From the NCBI GenBank assembly GCA_910577185.1, contig CAJTLR010000048.1:1-24333 (forward strand): 24,333 nt of DNA. Reading direction: 5' to 3'. Source of the DNA: an uncultured Acetatifactor sp. GTDB lineage: Bacteria; Bacillota; Clostridia; Lachnospirales; Lachnospiraceae. Positions within the stretch are counted from its first letter, which is position 1; every line of letters begins with the position of its first letter. The position numbers were made by a program, and so were the translations under genes. The notes below the pieces were generated by a model that searched no databases, was not told the DNA's origin, and was given only the letters and a program-made list of their open reading frames with translations. Below are positions 1-8,538 of the stretch, piece after piece.

Positions 1-2
1 AA

Positions 3-53
3 ACCCCCCGGGCTTTTATGGATGATGGTGCGGCTGGCCGCATGGGGGTTTAG
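3..53 (+). other. Possible tail of an upstream gene, with an inverted repeat
   Basis: One frame is open from the window edge to a TAG at 51-53, fourteen bases before the next start codon. It could be the last 16 codons of an upstream gene in the same operon. AAACCCCC at 1-8 is the exact complement of GGGGGTTT at 44-51, so a weak hairpin is also possible. Neither reading can be settled without sequence to the left. Confidence 0.25.
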
Positions 54-67
54 AAAGGATGATCTGA

Positions 68-3000
68 ATGGAATTTACAAACAAAACTGCGATTTCCGGC
101 AGCGCCGGCGTTTTACCAGATGGTGCCCATGCTTTCCTGGGCATTGACATCGGATCTACCACAGTGAAGATCGCAATTCTGGATGATAAACATAATATAC
201 TGTTTTCCGATTATGAACGGCACTATGCCAACATCCGGGAAACCTTGTACGCCCTGCTGGACAAAGCTTACGGAAGTCTCGGCAATCTGACGCTGCATCC
301 CATGATCACCGGCTCCGGAGGCCTGACCCTGGCCACCTGTCTGGATGTGCCTTTTATCCAGGAAGTGATCTCCGTGGCCTCCGCCCTGCAGGAACTGGCC
401 CTGAAAGCGGATGTGGCCATTGAGCTGGGCGGCGAGGATGCCAAAATCATCTATTTTGAAGGGGGAAATGTGGAGCAGCGGATGAACGGCATCTGCGCCG
501 GAGGGACAGGTTCCTTCATAGACCAGATGGCCGCCCTGATCCAGACGGACGCGGCAGGTCTAAACGAGTATGCAAAAAATTACCAGTCTCTCTACTCTAT
601 CGCCGCCAGATGCGGCGTGTTTGCCAAAACCGATATCCAGCCCCTGATCAATGAAGGCGCCACCAAGGAAGATCTGGCGGCTTCCATTTTCCAGGCTGTG
701 GTCAACCAGACCATATCCGGGCTGGCATGCGGCAAGCCTATCCGGGGATATGTGGCTTTCCTGGGCGGTCCCTTGCACTTTTTATCGGAATTGAAGGCCG
801 CGTTCATCAGAACGCTGCATCTGGACGAGGCACATATTGTAAATACGGAGAATTCCCATCTCTTTGCCGCCATCGGCTCTGCCCTGAACGCAAAGGAGAA
901 CACCTTCTGCACCATGGAAGAAATGATACAGAAGCTTTCTTCCGACATCAGAATGGAATTTGAAGTGGAACGCATGGAACCGCTGTTTGCGGACAAGGAA
1001 GCCTATGACGCATTCAGGGAAAGGCATGAGCGCAGCCATGTAAAGACAGCTCCCCTTGCCACCTATCAGGGGAATGCCTTCCTGGGCATTGACGCCGGTT
1101 CCACCACCACCAAAATAGCCCTTGTGGGGGAAGACGGCTCCCTGCTGTATTCCTTTTATTCCAACAATGATGGCAGCCCCTTAAAGACCGCCATTCGCTC
1201 CCTGAAAGAGATTTACGAATCCCTCCCCCAGGGAGTCAGGATCGTGCGCGCCTGCTCCACCGGTTATGGCGAGGCTCTGATGAAGGCCGCGTTTCTTCTG
1301 GATGACGGGGAAGTGGAGACCGTGGCCCATTACCGCGCCGCCGCCTTTTTCAACCCCAATGTGGACTGCATTCTGGACATCGGCGGCCAGGATATGAAAT
1401 GTATCAAAATCAAGAACGGAACCGTGGACAGCGTGCTGCTGAATGAGGCATGCTCTTCCGGCTGCGGTTCTTTTATAGAAACTTTTGCAAAATCCCTGAA
1501 CTACGAAGTGGAGCAGTTTGCAAACGAGGCAATTTTTGCCCCTCACCCCATTGATCTGGGCACCCGCTGTACCGTTTTCATGAATTCCCGGGTCAAACAG
1601 GCCCAGAAAGAAGGCGCCAGTGTGGCCGATATATCTGCCGGACTGGCTTATTCCGTTATCAAGAACGCCCTGTTCAAGGTAATCAAGGTGTCCGACGCCT
1701 CCGAGCTGGGAAGGCAGATCGTGGTACAGGGCGGTACTTTCTATAATAATGCGGTTCTCCGTAGTTTTGAAAAAATTGCGGGGTGCGAGGCCATCCGTCC
1801 CGATATCGCCGGCATTATGGGAGCCTTCGGTGCGGCCCTCATCGCCAGGGAGAATTACACGGACCAGTATCAGACCACCATGCTTTCCTATGAAAAGCTC
1901 TGTGCCCTGAAATATGAAACAAGCATGGCCAAATGCCGGGGCTGTACCAACAGCTGCAGGCTCACCATCAACAAATTTTCCGGCGGACGCCAGTTTATCT
2001 CCGGCAACCGCTGCGAACGCGGAATCGGCGGCCAGAAAAATGCCCACAATGTGCCCAATCTGTACGAATATAAACTGCAGAGACTCTTCTCCTACCCTTC
2101 CCTGGAAGCAGACGAGGCCAGGAGGGGCGTGGTGGGAATTCCCAGAGTCCTGAACATGTATGAGGACTATCCCTTCTGGCATGTATTTTTCACCAGGCTG
2201 GGCTACCGGGTCATCCTGTCCCCCAGTTCCAACCGCAAGATATACGAGCTGGGCATAGAATCCATTCCCAGCGAATCCGAATGTTATCCTGCCAAGCTTG
2301 CGCATGGCCATGTGGTGTGGCTCATCCGCCACAATGTGGATTTTGTGTTCTATCCTGCCCTTTTTTACGAGCGGGACGAAGTGGAAGGTGCTAACAATCA
2401 CTACAATTGTCCCATTGTCACCTCCTATTCCGAAAACATAAAAAACAATGTGGAGGAGATCGGCAACGGGCAGGCAAAGCTGCGCAATCCTTTTATGTCC
2501 TTCCGGGATCTGGATACTGTCACCGAAGCCCTGCTGGCAGAATTTGCGGAACTTCCCGCACAAGAGGTCCGGGAGGCGGCAGCGGCCGGCTGGACAGAGC
2601 TGGCCAGGGCCCGCGCTGACATCATGGAGAAAGGGGAGGAAGTCCTCCGGTACCTGAACGAAACCGGAAAAAGGGGAATCGTCCTTGCCGGCAGGCCCTA
2701 TCACATTGATCCCGAGATCAACCACGGCATCCCGGAACTGATCACCTCCTTTGGCATAGCGGTGCTCACCGAGGATTCCGTCTCCCACCTGGGCTGTCCC
2801 GAGAGACCCCTGATCGTATCCGACCAGTGGATGTACCACTCCCGTCTCTATGCCGCGGCAAGCTATGTGCGGCAGCATGAGAATCTGGACCTGATACAGC
2901 TGAATTCCTTCGGATGCGGGCTGGATGCCGTCACCACGGACCAGGTCAGTGATATTTTGTCCGGTTCCGGCAAGATTTATACCTGCCTGAAGATTGACGA

Positions 3001-4351
3001 AGTCAACAACCTGGGCGCTGCCCGGATCCGGATCCGTTCCCTGCTGTCCGCCATCAAAGTACGGGAAAAAAGCCATCAGGCTCTCACCCCCGGCTCCTCT
3101 GCCATTGAGAAGATACCCTTTACCGAGGAGATGCGGAAAAACTATACCATCATCTGCCCCCAAATGTCGCCCATCCATTTTGAAATCATGCAGTCTGCCT
3201 TTAAGGCCTGCGGTTACAATTTTGTGGTGCTGGACAATGACAACCGTCATTCCGTGGATGTGGGCTTAAAATATGTCAATAATGACGCCTGCTATCCCTC
3301 CCTTCTGGTGGTAGGCCAGATTATGGAAGCGCTGCTGTCCGGAAAATATGACCTGGACAAAACCGCCATCATCATGACCCAGACAGGAGGCGGGTGCCGG
3401 GCCACCAACTATGTGGGTTTTATCCGGAGAGCCCTGAAAAAGGCCGGCATGGAACAGATTCCCGTCATTTCCCTGAATCTGGCGGGAATTGAGAGCAACC
3501 CCGGCTTCCATCTGAATGCCAGCCTTCTGGTCCGGGTTGCAATGGCCGCGGAATTCGGTGATATTTTCATGCGGTGCGTCTACCGGATGCGGCCTTATGA
3601 AGCCGAAGCCGGCAGTGTCAATGCCGTTCATCAGAAATGGCTGAAAGTAGCACAGAATTTCGTTTCCGCAAGGCATATCCGCCTGTGGAAATTTAAAAAG
3701 ATATGCCGGGAAATCATACGGGATTTCGACAATATTCCTCTTCTGAATGTGAAAAAGCCCAGGGTGGGCATTGTGGGGGAGATTCTGGTAAAATTTTCTC
3801 CCGCCGGAAACAATCATCTGGTGGAGCTTCTGGAAGCCGAGGGCGCGGAAGCCGTTGTTCCCGACCTTATGGGTTTTATGCTGTACTGCTTTTACAATCA
3901 GATATACAAGGCGCAGCACCTTGGCACAAGCAAAAAAACGGCCCGGTACGCTTCTCTGGGCATATGGGCCATAGAACATATTTTACGGGGAACCATGGTG
4001 AAAGAATTCAGAAGATCCCGGCATTTCACACCCCCCACTCCCATCCGGGAGATCGCGTCTTATGCGGAGCCCATTGTATCCATCGGAAACCAGACCGGTG
4101 AGGGCTGGTTTCTCACAGGGGAGATGGTGGAATTAATCCATGAAAATGTGCCGAACATTGTCTGTACGCAGCCTTTCGGGTGTCTCCCCAACCATGTGGT
4201 GGGAAAAGGAGTCATCAAGGCATTGCGGAAAGCATATCCGGAATCCAATATTGTGGCCATCGACTATGACCCGGGCGCCAGTGAGGTAAACCAGCTCAAC
4301 AGAATCAAGCTGATGCTTTCCACGGCACAGAAAAATCTCAGGACAGAATGA
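68..4351 (+). CDS. 2-hydroxyacyl-CoA dehydratase activase-like protein with two BadF/HgdC ATPase domains and a dehydratase-like C-terminus
   Basis: This is a 1427-residue cytosolic protein of the BadF/BadG/HgdC (ASKHA ATPase) family. Known relatives use ATP to push one electron from a [4Fe-4S] cluster into a 2-hydroxyacyl-CoA or benzoyl-CoA dehydratase or reductase. Two ATPase domains are visible, with phosphate loops GIDIGSTT (residues 25-32) and GIDAGSTTT (340-348). Each has a pair of cysteines placed like the HgdC cluster ligands: C143/C182 and C462/C501, both 39 residues apart. A CX2CX3CX18C group follows (C623, C626, C630, C649). The rest resembles DUF2229 and HgdB-type dehydratase regions, with motifs such as NNDACYPS and TQTGGGCR. 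An AAGGA ribosome site lies eight bases before the ATG. Large proteins of this layout are common in Clostridia, but their substrate is usually unknown. The family is clear; the reaction is not. Confidence 0.88.
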   Translation: MEFTNKTAISGSAGVLPDGAHAFLGIDIGSTTVKIAILDDKHNILFSDYERHYANIRETLYALLDKAYGSLGNLTLHPMITGSGGLTLATCLDVPFIQEVISVASALQELALKADVAIELGGEDAKIIYFEGGNVEQRMNGICAGGTGSFIDQMAALIQTDAAGLNEYAKNYQSLYSIAARCGVFAKTDIQPLINEGATKEDLAASIFQAVVNQTISGLACGKPIRGYVAFLGGPLHFLSELKAAFIRTLHLDEAHIVNTENSHLFAAIGSALNAKENTFCTMEEMIQKLSSDIRMEFEVERMEPLFADKEAYDAFRERHERSHVKTAPLATYQGNAFLGIDAGSTTTKIALVGEDGSLLYSFYSNNDGSPLKTAIRSLKEIYESLPQGVRIVRACSTGYGEALMKAAFLLDDGEVETVAHYRAAAFFNPNVDCILDIGGQDMKCIKIKNGTVDSVLLNEACSSGCGSFIETFAKSLNYEVEQFANEAIFAPHPIDLGTRCTVFMNSRVKQAQKEGASVADISAGLAYSVIKNALFKVIKVSDASELGRQIVVQGGTFYNNAVLRSFEKIAGCEAIRPDIAGIMGAFGAALIARENYTDQYQTTMLSYEKLCALKYETSMAKCRGCTNSCRLTINKFSGGRQFISGNRCERGIGGQKNAHNVPNLYEYKLQRLFSYPSLEADEARRGVVGIPRVLNMYEDYPFWHVFFTRLGYRVILSPSSNRKIYELGIESIPSESECYPAKLAHGHVVWLIRHNVDFVFYPALFYERDEVEGANNHYNCPIVTSYSENIKNNVEEIGNGQAKLRNPFMSFRDLDTVTEALLAEFAELPAQEVREAAAAGWTELARARADIMEKGEEVLRYLNETGKRGIVLAGRPYHIDPEINHGIPELITSFGIAVLTEDSVSHLGCPERPLIVSDQWMYHSRLYAAASYVRQHENLDLIQLNSFGCGLDAVTTDQVSDILSGSGKIYTCLKIDEVNNLGAARIRIRSLLSAIKVREKSHQALTPGSSAIEKIPFTEEMRKNYTIICPQMSPIHFEIMQSAFKACGYNFVVLDNDNRHSVDVGLKYVNNDACYPSLLVVGQIMEALLSGKYDLDKTAIIMTQTGGGCRATNYVGFIRRALKKAGMEQIPVISLNLAGIESNPGFHLNASLLVRVAMAAEFGDIFMRCVYRMRPYEAEAGSVNAVHQKWLKVAQNFVSARHIRLWKFKKICREIIRDFDNIPLLNVKKPRVGIVGEILVKFSPAGNNHLVELLEAEGAEAVVPDLMGFMLYCFYNQIYKAQHLGTSKKTARYASLGIWAIEHILRGTMVKEFRRSRHFTPPTPIREIASYAEPIVSIGNQTGEGWFLTGEMVELIHENVPNIVCTQPFGCLPNHVVGKGVIKALRKAYPESNIVAIDYDPGASEVNQLNRIKLMLSTAQKNLRTE

Positions 4352-4415
4352 GCCGGCTCTTTTCTTTTGGAAAAAAGTCCGGGGGTGAGTCCTACAATGG
4401 AAAGGCGTTCTACCC

Positions 4416-4443
4416 TTGCCGAAACGCAGGAAAACATCATAAA
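4416..4443 (+). promoter_or_regulatory. Weak promoter candidate for rubrerythrin
   Basis: TTGCCG (4416-4421) and CATAAA (4438-4443) are 16 bases apart, each with four of six consensus bases. Transcription from here would begin at about 4450, the left edge of the structured leader. No better promoter was seen between the activase stop and the rubrerythrin start. Confidence 0.25.
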
Positions 4444-4445
4444 CA

Positions 4446-4587
4446 GTCCAGCTGTGAAATGTCAAGTGCTTTTGAAAAATAATTTCTGCTGGACAGTAAA
4501 GTCGCAAAGGCGCACGAGAGGAACTTTTATGAGTTTCTTTTCGAAATAAAAGTTTCTCTCATGATAGGTGTGTCGAAGCGACTTTAC
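4446..4587 (+). promoter_or_regulatory. Highly structured leader (two hairpins) upstream of rubrerythrin
   Basis: Hairpin 1 pairs GTCCAGC (4446-4452) with GCTGGAC (4488-4494). Hairpin 2 starts one base later. Its outer 10-bp stem pairs GTAAAGTCGC (4496-4505) with GCGACTTTAC (4578-4587). Inside, CGCAC (4511-4515) pairs with GTGTG (4568-4572). Then comes a 15-bp stem, 4516-4530 with 4546-4560, containing one G-U pair. The structure ends 43 bases before the rubrerythrin ATG. There is no U-tract after it, so it is not an ordinary terminator, and it matches no riboswitch class I recognise. It could be a regulatory leader, a small RNA or the remains of an inverted-repeat element. Confidence 0.5.
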
Positions 4588-4630
4588 CCTTTAGTGCTAT
4601 CGCGCAACGATTTAAATAGGAGGAAAAAAC

Positions 4631-5173
4631 ATGAACAAAACAAAGTACGCGGGAACACAGACGGAAAAAAATCTGGAGGCAGCATTTGCCGGGGAATCTC
4701 AGGCAAGAAACAAGTATACCTACTTTGCTTCCGCAGCCAAAAAGGAAGGTTACGAGCAAATTGCGGCCCTGTTTCTGAAAACCGCAGAAAATGAAAAAGA
4801 GCATGCCAAAATGTGGTTCAAGGAGCTGAGCGGAATCGGCAGCACCAGAGAAAACCTTGCCGCGGCAGCAGACGGTGAGAATTTTGAATGGACGGACATG
4901 TACGAGAATTTTGCCAAAACCGCAGAGGAAGAAGGCTTTCCCGAACTTGCGGCAAAGTTCAGGCTTGTGGGGGCAATCGAGAAACACCATGAGGAAAGAT
5001 ACCGCGCCCTGCTTCAGAACGTGGAGACCGCTGCCGTGTTTGAAAAGAGTGAGGTAAAGGTATGGGAGTGCCGTAACTGCGGGCACATTGTCGTGGGAAC
5101 AAAGGCGCCTGAAGTCTGCCCCACCTGCAATCATCCCCAGAGCTATTTCGAAGTACACGCTGAGAATTATTAA
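4631..5173 (+). CDS. rbr: Rubrerythrin
   Basis: This is a 180-residue cytosolic non-haem iron protein that reduces hydrogen peroxide with electrons from rubredoxin or NAD(P)H-dependent partners, protecting anaerobes from oxygen. The N-terminal ferritin-like four-helix domain carries the di-iron ligands: GES near E22, an ExxH at E55-H58, and a second ExxH at E117-H120. The C-terminal rubredoxin-like domain has CxxC at 147/150 and CxxC at 163/166, separated by 12 residues. Length and layout are standard for the family. The start has a strong AGGAGG site eight bases upstream. The gene is preceded by the structured leader and ends tail to tail with the MFS gene, sharing the bases TTAA. No PerR-type operator was recognised. 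Confidence 0.96.
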   Translation: MNKTKYAGTQTEKNLEAAFAGESQARNKYTYFASAAKKEGYEQIAALFLKTAENEKEHAKMWFKELSGIGSTRENLAAAADGENFEWTDMYENFAKTAEEEGFPELAAKFRLVGAIEKHHEERYRALLQNVETAAVFEKSEVKVWECRNCGHIVVGTKAPEVCPTCNHPQSYFEVHAENY

Positions 5174-6354
5174 TCTTCACGGGCCTTCCGGGCTGTTCCC
5201 AGAATGCGCCTGATTGTGTGTGTGGCGGCAAGCATTCCCACATAGACCACAACAAGGTAACAGGGAAAGATCCACATGCCGAAAATCTGTCCCAGGACGC
5301 CGCACAGGGCCGGAGCCAGCATGATTCCCACATAGGCCGACGCCATCTGGGTTCCCATGACGGACTGGGATACATCCTCCCCGAAATTCCGGGGAGTCAG
5401 GTAATTGAAATTCGGGAATAAGGGGCCGTTTCCCAGTCCCACCAGAAATAAGCCCGCAGCGGAAAACCATGCCTGGAGCGGCAGCAGCAGGACAATGACT
5501 GCCGCTCCCAGGACACACTGCCCCGCAAGAATAATATCCCAGCTGTCCATCTTTGCCGCCAGTATCCCTGACAGAAATCTGCCCAGGGTCATTCCGATAT
5601 AATAATACATGACCATACGCGCCGCCTGCTCCGGCGCCATTCCTTTATATTCCACCAGAAAAGTGCTTCCCCAGCCGCCGCAGGTACATTCTATGGCGCA
5701 GGAAGTCAGAAACAGAAGCCACATCATCCTGACACCGGGAATCCTGGAGATCTCCCGGAGCGTAAGAGTCTTTGTCTTCTCTTCTTCCCCGTCCACACCC
5801 TGGCCATGGGCCTTTTTCCAGACCGGCAGGGTGACAAACAAGATTAGGGTAATTGCCAGCTGTATTCCGAATGCCAGCCGGTATCCGCCCCGCCATCCCT
5901 CTTTCCCCTGCATCACCAGAGACAGCAGATAAGGGCTCACAGACACGCCGATCCCGTAAAAACAGTGGAGAAAGCTCATATGTACGGCAGAATAATGAAT
6001 TGCCACATAATTGTTCAGCGCCGTGTCGATGGCCCCTGCCCCCAGCCCCAGCGGTACGGCGCACAGACACAGCAGCCAGAAATTCCCGGAGAGCGTAAAT
6101 CCAAGCAGGGCGGCAGCCGTCATGGCCGTGCTGAATGCTGACACCAGGTTCGTGCCAAACCGCCTTATAACCCGGGCGCTGACCATGCTGGCCACAATGG
6201 TTCCGCAGGAAATCACCATGGTCACAATGCTGGCAAACGAAATGGGGAGCCTGAATTCCGTATAAACCGCCGGCCATGCCGTTCCGAAAAGGGAATCCGG
6301 AATACCCAGACCGATAAACGCAATATAAATGATAATCAGTAAAATAGTTGTCAC
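5170..6354 (-). CDS. Major facilitator superfamily transporter
   Basis: This 394-residue membrane protein has about twelve hydrophobic segments and a central charged loop (near residues 175-200), as in MFS secondary carriers. Segments such as GAIDTALNNYVA and HCFYGIG resemble the fucose-permease/YbjJ-like branch, which moves sugars or exports small molecules. The substrate cannot be read from the sequence. The start is GTG, chosen because a GGGGGG ribosome site lies eight bases upstream and the first membrane helix begins at once. It lies 39 bases behind the MATE gene on the same strand, so the two are probably one transcript. Its stop overlaps that of rubrerythrin in the opposite direction. 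Confidence 0.85.
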   Translation of the reverse strand: MTTILLIIIYIAFIGLGIPDSLFGTAWPAVYTEFRLPISFASIVTMVISCGTIVASMVSARVIRRFGTNLVSAFSTAMTAAALLGFTLSGNFWLLCLCAVPLGLGAGAIDTALNNYVAIHYSAVHMSFLHCFYGIGVSVSPYLLSLVMQGKEGWRGGYRLAFGIQLAITLILFVTLPVWKKAHGQGVDGEEEKTKTLTLREISRIPGVRMMWLLFLTSCAIECTCGGWGSTFLVEYKGMAPEQAARMVMYYYIGMTLGRFLSGILAAKMDSWDIILAGQCVLGAAVIVLLLPLQAWFSAAGLFLVGLGNGPLFPNFNYLTPRNFGEDVSQSVMGTQMASAYVGIMLAPALCGVLGQIFGMWIFPCYLVVVYVGMLAATHTIRRILGTARKARED

Positions 6355-6393
6355 CGTACAGTCCCCCCTTACATCTTTGTCATCCGCCAGATA

Positions 6394-7758
6394 TCAGCTT
6401 TGTACTTCCCCGCTTCCGCTTTTTGCCAGTTTTGCCTCCAGTGTCTTACGCACATGGAAATATGCGGGAATCAGGAATGCGTCCGCCAGTACCCAGGCAA
6501 TCGGATTGCCCATGGCCACCCCGGTAAAGCCAAAAAGCGGCACCAGTAAAAATCCTGCCAGCGCCCTGGCAATCATCTCAAACACCCCTGCCAGAATGGC
6601 AAAGGTTGGAAAGCCCATCCCCTGAATCAGAAACCGGATAATGTTCACCAGAGACAGAGGGAAATAAAAAGCGGTATTGAAGATCAAAAGCAGTCTCACA
6701 TTGTCGATAACGGCCGTTTCCGACACGTCCAGAAACAGCGTGGCCAGCGGCCTGGAGCCGAAAAGAATAATAAGCAGCGCAATGACGGCATAGCCCGCCC
6801 CCAGGCGGATACATGCCCTCAGGCCCTGACGGATCCGGTGAAGTTTTCCTGCCCCCACATTCTGTCCGCCGTAGGTGGCCATGGTAGAACCCAGGGCTTC
6901 GAAAGGACATGCCAGAAATCCGCTGATTCTTCCGGATGCCGTCACCGCTGCCACCGCATCCGAACCCAGCGTATTGGTGGCACTCTGCAGAATGACACTG
7001 CCTATGGCCGTCACAGAGTACTGCAGGCCCATGGGAATGCCCATGCCGCAGAGCACCCGCATCAGATGCCGGTCAGGCTTCCACTCTTCTTTGCGAATCC
7101 GCAGGATCTCAAATTTTTTTACCATAAAAAGAAGGCAGCACACGCCGGACACACCCTGGGAAATTACCGTTGCCCAGGCCGCACCCTGCACACCTGCCTG
7201 GAGGCTCACAATAAAGAACAGATCCAGCCCCACATTCAGAAAAGAGGACATCACCAGAAAGATTACCGGCGTCCTGCTGTCCCCCAGCGCACGGATGACA
7301 CCGGAAGTCATATTGTACAGAAATGTCACCGGAATTCCCAGGAAAATCACCCAGATATAAGCATAAGACCGGTCAATAATATTTTCGGGCGTTCTCATCC
7401 ACACCAGAATCTGCCTGGTGAGCAAAGTGGTCACCAGAGTCAGCACCACCGCAAAGCAAATGGCCAGCCACACACAGTTTGCCGCATATTTCCGCAGTCC
7501 CTCATGGTCCCCTGCTCCGAATTTATGGGACAAGGGAATGGAAAATCCGCTGCACACACCCATGCAGAAACCGATGATCAGAAAATTGATGGAACCGGTT
7601 GCCCCCACTGCCGCCAGATTGTCCGTGCCCAGAAACCGCCCCACAATCACCGTATCCACCAGGCTGTATAGCTGCTGGAAAAGAAAACCGAAGAAAAGCG
7701 GAATGGAAAATCCCAGAATCAGCTTCATGGGGGAGCCTTTTGTCATATCTTTTGTCAT
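6394..7758 (-). CDS. MATE family efflux transporter
   Basis: This is a 454-residue, twelve-helix protein of the multidrug and toxic compound extrusion family, which exports cationic drugs or metabolites in exchange for Na+ or H+. Typical features are the N-terminal stretch GRFLGTDNLAAVGATGS and paired six-helix halves ending in a short basic tail. I place the start at the ATG at 7758 rather than the GTG at 7782, because AAAGAGG lies six bases upstream of it and the protein then begins MTKDMTKGSP, usual for clostridial MATE proteins. It is the first gene of a probable operon with the MFS carrier, driven by the promoter at 7809-7837. The substrate is unknown. Confidence 0.9.
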   Translation of the reverse strand: MTKDMTKGSPMKLILGFSIPLFFGFLFQQLYSLVDTVIVGRFLGTDNLAAVGATGSINFLIIGFCMGVCSGFSIPLSHKFGAGDHEGLRKYAANCVWLAICFAVVLTLVTTLLTRQILVWMRTPENIIDRSYAYIWVIFLGIPVTFLYNMTSGVIRALGDSRTPVIFLVMSSFLNVGLDLFFIVSLQAGVQGAAWATVISQGVSGVCCLLFMVKKFEILRIRKEEWKPDRHLMRVLCGMGIPMGLQYSVTAIGSVILQSATNTLGSDAVAAVTASGRISGFLACPFEALGSTMATYGGQNVGAGKLHRIRQGLRACIRLGAGYAVIALLIILFGSRPLATLFLDVSETAVIDNVRLLLIFNTAFYFPLSLVNIIRFLIQGMGFPTFAILAGVFEMIARALAGFLLVPLFGFTGVAMGNPIAWVLADAFLIPAYFHVRKTLEAKLAKSGSGEVQS

Positions 7759-7808
7759 AAAAAACCTCTTTCCCGGCAACACGCCTGATACCCATTGTAT
7801 GTTGAAAA

Positions 7809-7837
7809 AGTATAGGCTCTTCCCGTAAAAAACACAA
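7809..7837 (-). promoter_or_regulatory. Promoter for the MATE-MFS operon
   Basis: On the minus strand TTGTGT (7832-7837) and TATACT (7809-7814) are separated by exactly 17 bases. The -10 has five of six consensus bases, while the -35 matches only TTG. Transcription would start near 7802, giving a leader of about 44 bases before the ATG at 7758. Confidence 0.5.
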
Positions 7838-7880
7838 TGTAATATTTTGCCCGGATAAACGTTTTTTCTGTATTATTTTG

Positions 7881-8094
7881 TTTCGCGTGCAGCTTTCGCT
7901 GCTGATTTCCTTACGCGCCCTATACAATCGAGTAGGGGAATGTTCTTCTCCACTACTCGTCGCGCGGCCCGTGCGCCGCTTTAGCGGCTGATTTCCTTAC
8001 GCGCCCTATACAATCGAGTAGGGGAATGTTCTTTTCCACTACTCGCCGCGCGGCCCGTGCGCCGCTTTAGCGGCATACTTCCTCTGCACGGGCC
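7881..8094. repeat. 86-bp tandem repeat with internal palindromes (REP-like element)
   Basis: Two copies of an 86-base unit stand head to tail at 7902-7987 and 7988-8073, differing at only two bases. Each unit holds a hairpin with arms CGAGTAG and CTACTCG and ends in the stem-loop GCCGC-TTTA-GCGGC. A shorter version of that loop, GCAGC-TTTC-GCTGC, precedes the first copy. After the second copy, GGCCCGTGC (8052-8060) pairs with GCACGGGCC (8086-8094) around the last loop. No open frame or transposase is present. The element lies between a terminator and the MATE promoter. It resembles bacterial REP/BIME-type dispersed repeats, but its family is not one I can name. Confidence 0.8.
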
Positions 8095-8104
8095 TGCGCA
8101 TAAA

Positions 8105-8145
8105 AAAAGCCATGCAGCCGGCAATCCTCCCTCCGCATGGCTTTT
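8105..8145 (-). terminator. Rho-independent terminator after the SNF2/coiled-coil genes
   Basis: AAAAGCCATGC (8105-8115) and GCATGGCTTTT (8135-8145) form an 11-bp stem, and on the minus strand the stem runs into seven T residues. It starts 12 bases beyond the stop of the 79-residue gene. There is a shorter T-run on the plus side as well. Confidence 0.88.
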
Positions 8146-8156
8146 GTGACATTATT

Positions 8157-8396
8157 TTAGGAAGCCGCCTCTTCCCTGCTTTCCAGATATTGCTGCAACA
8201 CTTGTACCACTTCCTCCGGCTCCAGTCCGGACTCATCAATGATATCGCTGACCGCTTCCAGCTCCTTTTTGCGCTTCTCCTGATAAAGTTCCTCCAGTTC
8301 CCGCTTCTCCGACTCCACCCGGGTCATCAGCGCCTCTATCAGTTCCTCTTTTGCCGTGATCTTTTCTTCAATGCTTTTACGCTGTCCTCTTGCCAT
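8157..8396 (-). CDS. Small charged coiled-coil protein of unknown function
   Basis: This 79-residue protein is highly charged and predicted to be almost fully helical. Roughly residues 8-45 have a heptad-like pattern of Leu, Ile and Glu/Lys suited to a coiled coil. A second short helix (residues 50-75) includes SGLEPEEVVQVLQQYL, which looks like a small helical protein-binding segment. There is no signal peptide, membrane segment or cysteine. An AAAGGAG site six bases before the ATG supports translation. It lies 142 bases behind the SNF2 gene on the same strand and is followed directly by the terminator, so it may share that transcript. A -10-like TATACT at 8439-8444 without a clear -35 leaves room for its own promoter. 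I do not recognise the family. Confidence 0.75.
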   Translation of the reverse strand: MARGQRKSIEEKITAKEELIEALMTRVESEKRELEELYQEKRKKELEAVSDIIDESGLEPEEVVQVLQQYLESREEAAS

Positions 8397-8515
8397 AGAC
8401 GTCTCCTTTCACCGGATTGCTTTCAACCCTTTTCTACAAGTATATGGACAAGACTGGAAAAATATGCATAAAACTTTTAATGTCCGCAGCCTGGAGCATG
8501 TTTCATGATTGATTT

Positions 8516-8537
8516 CCGGCAGGACTGTCCTGCCCGG
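8516..8537. repeat. Short palindrome after the SNF2 stop
   Basis: GGCAGGA and TCCTGCC flank a three-base loop, with partly matching CCGG ends. It lies directly behind the SNF2 stop codon on the minus strand. No T-run follows, so it is at most a weak terminator or an RNA end-protecting hairpin. Confidence 0.4.
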
Positions 8538-8538
8538 C

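Noticed and set aside
1181..3250. 689-codon open frame on the minus strand
   Set aside because: It lies wholly inside the activase gene, and its protein is rich in Gly and His without any domain I know. The sense strand has clear conserved motifs throughout.
4352..4390. Terminator directly behind the activase gene
   Set aside because: The CCGG arms pair only over four bases with a broken stem, and no T-run follows.
7759..7782. Longer start of the MATE protein at a GTG
   Set aside because: It would place the AAAGAGG ribosome site inside the coding region, and the extra residues are not typical of the family.
7902..8073. 86-bp repeats as a CRISPR array
   Set aside because: The units abut without unique spacers, are much longer than CRISPR repeats, and no cas gene is nearby.
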